Source of the DNA: an uncultured Pedobacter sp.
GTDB lineage: Bacteria; Bacteroidota; Bacteroidia; Sphingobacteriales; Sphingobacteriaceae
DNA: 26,286 nt
Assembly: GCF_946479715.1 (NCBI RefSeq)
Contig: NZ_CAMLHF010000062.1
Coordinates: 1-26,286 of the forward strand
Reading direction: 5' to 3'
This document shows, in pieces, positions 24,078-26,286 of the stretch. The notes under the pieces are model-generated. The model had not been told where the DNA came from, ran no database searches, and saw only the letters and a program-made list of their open reading frames with translations. The stretch's first letter is position 1. Each line of letters begins with the position of its first letter. The position numbers and the translations under genes are program-made.

Positions 24078-24764
24078 CTAGCATAATAATGCGGAACGTA
24101 ACTTATCAATAATTTCTGTGGCTTCTGAGCCATAGTATGAATTTTGTATATGGCAACCAACGCCTTCAATGAAATCTTCATTATCTAGTATGTTTCCAAC
24201 TTCATTCCGAAGATATTGAAGTACGTCGTCAGGTGCATTGCTCAGCTTTGATTCCAGATCATGGCATTGCTCAAAAACAAAAACCATGTCTTCAAAATCA
24301 TGGCTTGCTCTAAAGTTTCTTTTGCCTCGGGATTTAAAGGCCTCCCATTTCGATGCGAGAAAGTAAGGGACGCTAAAAATTTTAACTGACGTTTCACTAT
24401 CAATTTTTACTGTTTCAGCAAATTTAAATCCATCCGGATACCAATGATTGCTAAAACCAATTACATTTGGATCAGTAGGCATTATATCTACAGCTAGCCC
24501 ATGAATCTTGAACCGGCAAATTACTCCTGACTCTATGTCATTACTAAAACCCAACGCTATCATTTTCTCACTTATCTCTGCATACCCTGCATAACTAAGT
24601 AGTTCGACAACAACATCCACATCCTCTGTCGGCCTTACATCTTCAGTACGATCCGGGAAAGTGGCATAAAGTGCGACAGTCGCCCCTCCAACAAATACAA
24701 AAGGACGATTGAGCCCTTTCAGTAATTTTGCAATATCTCTAATCCTGATGATATGTTCATGCAT
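24078..24764 (-). CDS. AbiEii/MNT-like nucleotidyltransferase, probable toxin of a toxin-antitoxin pair
   Basis: The protein has 228 residues. The nucleotidyltransferase core is visible: FVFVGGATVALY with the Gly-Gly pair at 26-27, TEDVDVVVEL giving Asp48 and Asp50 as metal ligands, and AVDIMPTD with Asp93 as the third acidic residue. A later segment with KWEAFKSRGK then RNFRASHDFEDM (139-160) matches the Lys/Asp-rich region common in AbiEii-type enzymes. Such enzymes transfer nucleotides to a target such as tRNA and can act as toxins; the target here is unknown. The first 8 bases overlap the end of the upstream regulator gene (24757-24764), so translation is probably coupled. A chromosomal nucleotidyltransferase without toxicity is an alternative. 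Confidence 0.8.
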   Translation of the reverse strand: MHEHIIRIRDIAKLLKGLNRPFVFVGGATVALYATFPDRTEDVRPTEDVDVVVELLSYAGYAEISEKMIALGFSNDIESGVICRFKIHGLAVDIMPTDPNVIGFSNHWYPDGFKFAETVKIDSETSVKIFSVPYFLASKWEAFKSRGKRNFRASHDFEDMVFVFEQCHDLESKLSNAPDDVLQYLRNEVGNILDNEDFIEGVGCHIQNSYYGSEATEIIDKLRSALLC

Positions 24765-25269
24765 TTTTAATCATCCTTTCTAATTCTTTTATAGCCACAT
24801 CTTTTTCCCTTACTTTTCCAATTCGCATCACGTCCAAAAGGGCTAATAAATGATAGAGATTTTCATCAGACTGCACGGCATCTATAGCGCCAGGATACAG
24901 TGGAATAATACTGCCGCCCCGTGTATTTCCTTTAGCGTAAGGCCAAACCAAATGTTCACTAGAGACAATTTTTTTTGCCATAAAAGGCGAGGACCATGCA
25001 GTTGGAATGCCTACCGCTATCGGTCCTTTTATTGCTGGAAACACATATGGAAATCCATACTGTATAAACTCCAGCAAAGCTGATTTCATAACCTTCCTTT
25101 TACTTCGATCTATTAATCCCGCAATAGCTGATCGTTGTAGTGAGTAGCTTACTTCTCCCTGACTGATATTTAAGGCTTTCGCAATGTCTTTATTGAGCCA
25201 ATTATTTTCCGAACTACTTATTTTAAGTAGCACAGCTAAGTCTTGAGGCCGCATTCCATTATGTATCAT
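24757..25269 (-). CDS. Winged-helix-like DNA-binding protein, probable antitoxin/regulator
   Basis: The protein has 170 residues. Residues about 24-56 (WLNKDIAKALNISQGEVSYS then LQRSAIAGLI) form a helix-turn-helix as in MarR- or IclR-type winged helices. The remainder (about 62-150: FIQYGFPYVFPAIKGPIAVG, IPTAWSSPFM, GNTRGGSIIPLYPGAI) is a separate conserved-looking domain that I cannot name, with Pro/Gly-rich loops. It precedes and overlaps the nucleotidyltransferase gene by 8 bases; regulator first, toxin second is the usual order for antitoxin-toxin operons. A perfect 25-bp inverted repeat ends 4 bases before its ATG and is a natural autoregulatory operator. An internal ATG at codon 6 could also serve as start. 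Antitoxin function is inferred from context. Confidence 0.7.
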   Translation of the reverse strand: MIHNGMRPQDLAVLLKISSSENNWLNKDIAKALNISQGEVSYSLQRSAIAGLIDRSKRKVMKSALLEFIQYGFPYVFPAIKGPIAVGIPTAWSSPFMAKKIVSSEHLVWPYAKGNTRGGSIIPLYPGAIDAVQSDENLYHLLALLDVMRIGKVREKDVAIKELERMIKNA

Positions 25270-25273
25270 AATG

Positions 25274-25330
25274 TAAAGTTAATAAAATTCATGATTCATG
25301 AATTGTGAATCATGAATTTTATTAACTTTA
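25274..25330. promoter_or_regulatory. Perfect 25-bp inverted repeat upstream of the regulator-nucleotidyltransferase operon
   Basis: Bases 25274-25298 are exactly complementary to 25306-25330, around a 7-base centre (TGAATTG). Each arm begins TAAAGTTAATAAAATTC and ends ATGATTCA. The inner part holds two tandem ATTCATG heptamers (25287-25300) and the palindrome ATTCATGAAT (25294-25303). It lies between the regulator start codon (25269) and the tRNA terminator. On the minus strand TAACTTTA in the arm nearest the gene is a one-mismatch -7 box, so a protein bound here could block the promoter. Operator use is inference; the repeat itself is certain. Confidence 0.85.
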
Positions 25331-25365
25331 CCATGGAGAATCAGGCGATAGATTTATTTGATTTT

Positions 25366-25397
25366 ACAAAAAAGCCCCGGATTTCTCCGAGGTTTTT
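25366..25397 (-). terminator. Rho-independent terminator of tRNA-Arg, GNRA loop
   Basis: Read on the minus strand, CCTCGGA (25392-25386) pairs with TCCGGGG (25381-25375), including one U-G pair, around a GAAA tetraloop, followed by C and six T. The stem is flanked by A and T runs. It starts 8 bases after the tRNA 3' end. Confidence 0.88.
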
Positions 25398-25399
25398 CG

Positions 25400-25471
25400 T
25401 GCTCTCGAAGGGATTCGAACCCCCATCATCAGAACCGGAATCTGACATTCTATCCATTGAACTACGAAAGC
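25400..25471 (-). tRNA. tRNA-Arg (anticodon CCG)
   Basis: The 72-base cloverleaf on the minus strand is complete. Acceptor GCTTTCG pairs with CGAGAGC (one G-U); the anticodon stem TCAGA/TCTGA carries the loop TTCCGGT, anticodon CCG, reading codon CGG. The T arm is GGGGG-TTCGAAT-CCCTT with two G-U pairs. The discriminator base is A and CCA is not encoded. A perfect -7 box lies just upstream and a strong terminator just downstream, so it is a single-gene transcript. Its 3' end faces the accessory cluster. Confidence 0.96.
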
Positions 25472-25479
25472 AAAGTCCG

Positions 25480-25487
25480 CAAATATA
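25480..25487 (-). promoter_or_regulatory. -7 promoter box of tRNA-Arg
   Basis: Minus-strand TATATTTG is a perfect TAnnTTTG match, 8 bases before the tRNA 5' end, placing transcription start within a few bases of the mature tRNA. No clear -33 TTG is present. Confidence 0.65.
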
Positions 25488-25683
25488 TAAAATTGATTGA
25501 ATACATTAATGCTTGTTTCAGACATTAACGCATTATCTACCCCTAAAAGCAATAATAACTATTATCACCTGAAAAATATAGCAATTAGGCTTTAACTATT
25601 TAATACAAAACAATATATTTACCTTATCAAGTTCTGTACGGATCAGAAAAATCAATACAACAACAAAGAACCAAACTAACCTA

Positions 25684-26286
25684 ATGAAACTACATTTAAC
25701 TCTATTGGTAATGATATGCCTTGCAATTGCAAGTTGCAGTAAGAAACCTGCTGAAAACCAGCCGGGTGATGATGTTAGTTTAGGCAATGATTCTTTGGTT
25801 AAAAGATTAAATCTAAAAATTACAGATAAACAAAACCTGATCGTTAAAGTATTGGTTTTTAAAGATAGTAAAGGCAGTTATGTAATTGCCGGGGCTAAGG
25901 ACAAAAAATACTGGATCGGCTATTTTGATGGGTCTGGCAATCAATTAAAGGTTAAAACTTACACCGAAGACCCTACTGAAATTCCAACAGCCAGCGGAAC
26001 CAAAGTTCAGGTAGGTTATAATTTTTATATCAGAATAAAAGAGGTAAATAAAGTTATTTACATCACCCGACAAATGAGAGAAAGCCAGATAAATAATGCG
26101 GCCGATCCGTTTATTGAAGACTTCACTAAAATTGACGTCAACAGCAGTGCAATTACGAATACTTACACCTCCGTAATACCTGGCAAAGATGAGCCTTTCA
26201 CTTCCGAAATGTTGCCATGGACTAATAGCCTTACAGAGATCACAAAAAGCAAACTAGACGTTGCTGGTAAGATCATATGCTCTGTA
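25684..26286 (+). CDS. Lipoprotein of unknown function (3' part outside window)
   Basis: I translated this from the plus strand; 201 codons are visible and it remains open at the window end. The N-terminus is a lipoprotein signal, MKLHLTLLVMICLAIASCSK, with the lipidated Cys at 18. The mature part begins with a polar linker (KKPAENQPGDD) and continues with beta-rich segments such as LNLKITDKQNLIVKVLVFKD, KYWIGYFDGSGNQLKVKTY, VQVGYNFYIRIKEVNKVIYI and a Thr/Ser-rich stretch near 155-170. This looks like a surface or periplasmic beta-sandwich or propeller lipoprotein. I do not recognise a family. The ATG follows a 212-base AT-rich spacer after the tRNA; TATATTTA at 25614-25621 is a one-mismatch -7 box, but far from the start. 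Confidence 0.8.
   Translation, partial: MKLHLTLLVMICLAIASCSKKPAENQPGDDVSLGNDSLVKRLNLKITDKQNLIVKVLVFKDSKGSYVIAGAKDKKYWIGYFDGSGNQLKVKTYTEDPTEIPTASGTKVQVGYNFYIRIKEVNKVIYITRQMRESQINNAADPFIEDFTKIDVNSSAITNTYTSVIPGKDEPFTSEMLPWTNSLTEITKSKLDVAGKIICSV

Noticed and set aside
23848..24181. Two minus-strand open frames between the exported protein and the nucleotidyltransferase
   Set aside because: They overlap each other in different frames, one starts inside the nucleotidyltransferase gene, and neither has a recognisable domain. The spacer is better seen as non-coding.
25312..25500. Small open frames over the tRNA-Arg region on both strands
   Set aside because: They are translations of the tRNA, its terminator and the palindrome. 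The complete cloverleaf explains the sequence.

Overview
The window looks like chromosomal DNA from a Bacteroidota species, most likely Sphingobacteriaceae and close to Pedobacter. The reasons are two SusC/SusD outer-membrane pairs, a FecI-type sigma factor beside a FecR-type anti-sigma factor, AT-rich DNA with short AT-rich spacers instead of clear Shine-Dalgarno boxes, and several start-proximal matches to the Bacteroidota -7 promoter box TAnnTTTG. The genus is an inference from overall appearance; no database was consulted.

Bases 1-3770, mixed and housekeeping: the 5' part of a secreted GH29 alpha-L-fucosidase (minus, cut by the window edge), a DUF2892 plus SRPBCC membrane-associated protein, a DUF5362-like membrane protein (minus), and the universal GTPase-like ATPase YchF. 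YchF runs toward the Mg2+ transporter MgtE (minus, 3770-5143). The gap between them holds a long hairpin that could terminate both.

Bases 5144-21673, glycan utilisation: after a 569-base gap with a C-rich, G-poor stretch comes SusCD pair 1 (5713-10301). A hairpin and a fresh -7 box follow, then a secreted protein of unknown function that may be a (beta/alpha) barrel (10453-11715). Next is a second unit on the same strand: ECF sigma, FecR-like anti-sigma, SusC 2, SusD 2 and a secreted endonuclease/exonuclease/phosphatase-fold hydrolase (11775-19356), closed by a 13-bp-stem hairpin. The SusC1-SusD1, SusC2-SusD2 and SusD2-hydrolase gaps are each exactly 17 bases. An SDR oxidoreductase with its own -7 box and a minus-strand secreted sialate O-acetylesterase complete the block. 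The fucosidase and esterase suggest decorated, fucose- or acetyl-containing glycans, but no substrate can be assigned.

Bases 21674-25399, accessory: a 722-base gap carries a 115-base block of five nested helices (21938-22052). It is followed by a short exported DUF3738-like protein, four tandem 11-bp repeats, an unknown exported protein, an exact 11-bp duplication, and a two-gene minus-strand module. That module encodes a winged-helix-like regulator and an AbiEii/MNT-like nucleotidyltransferase, overlapping by 8 bases, and looks like a toxin-antitoxin pair. A perfect 25-bp inverted repeat ends 4 bases before its start codon.

Bases 25400-26286: a tRNA-Arg(CCG) gene on the minus strand with a -7 box and a GNRA-loop terminator, its 3' end facing the accessory cluster, then the start of a lipoprotein gene cut by the window end.

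The parts most worth a second look are the nested-helix element, the toxin-antitoxin-like module with its palindrome, and the unknown barrel-like protein between the two SusCD units. No CRISPR array, intact insertion sequence or phage gene was seen.
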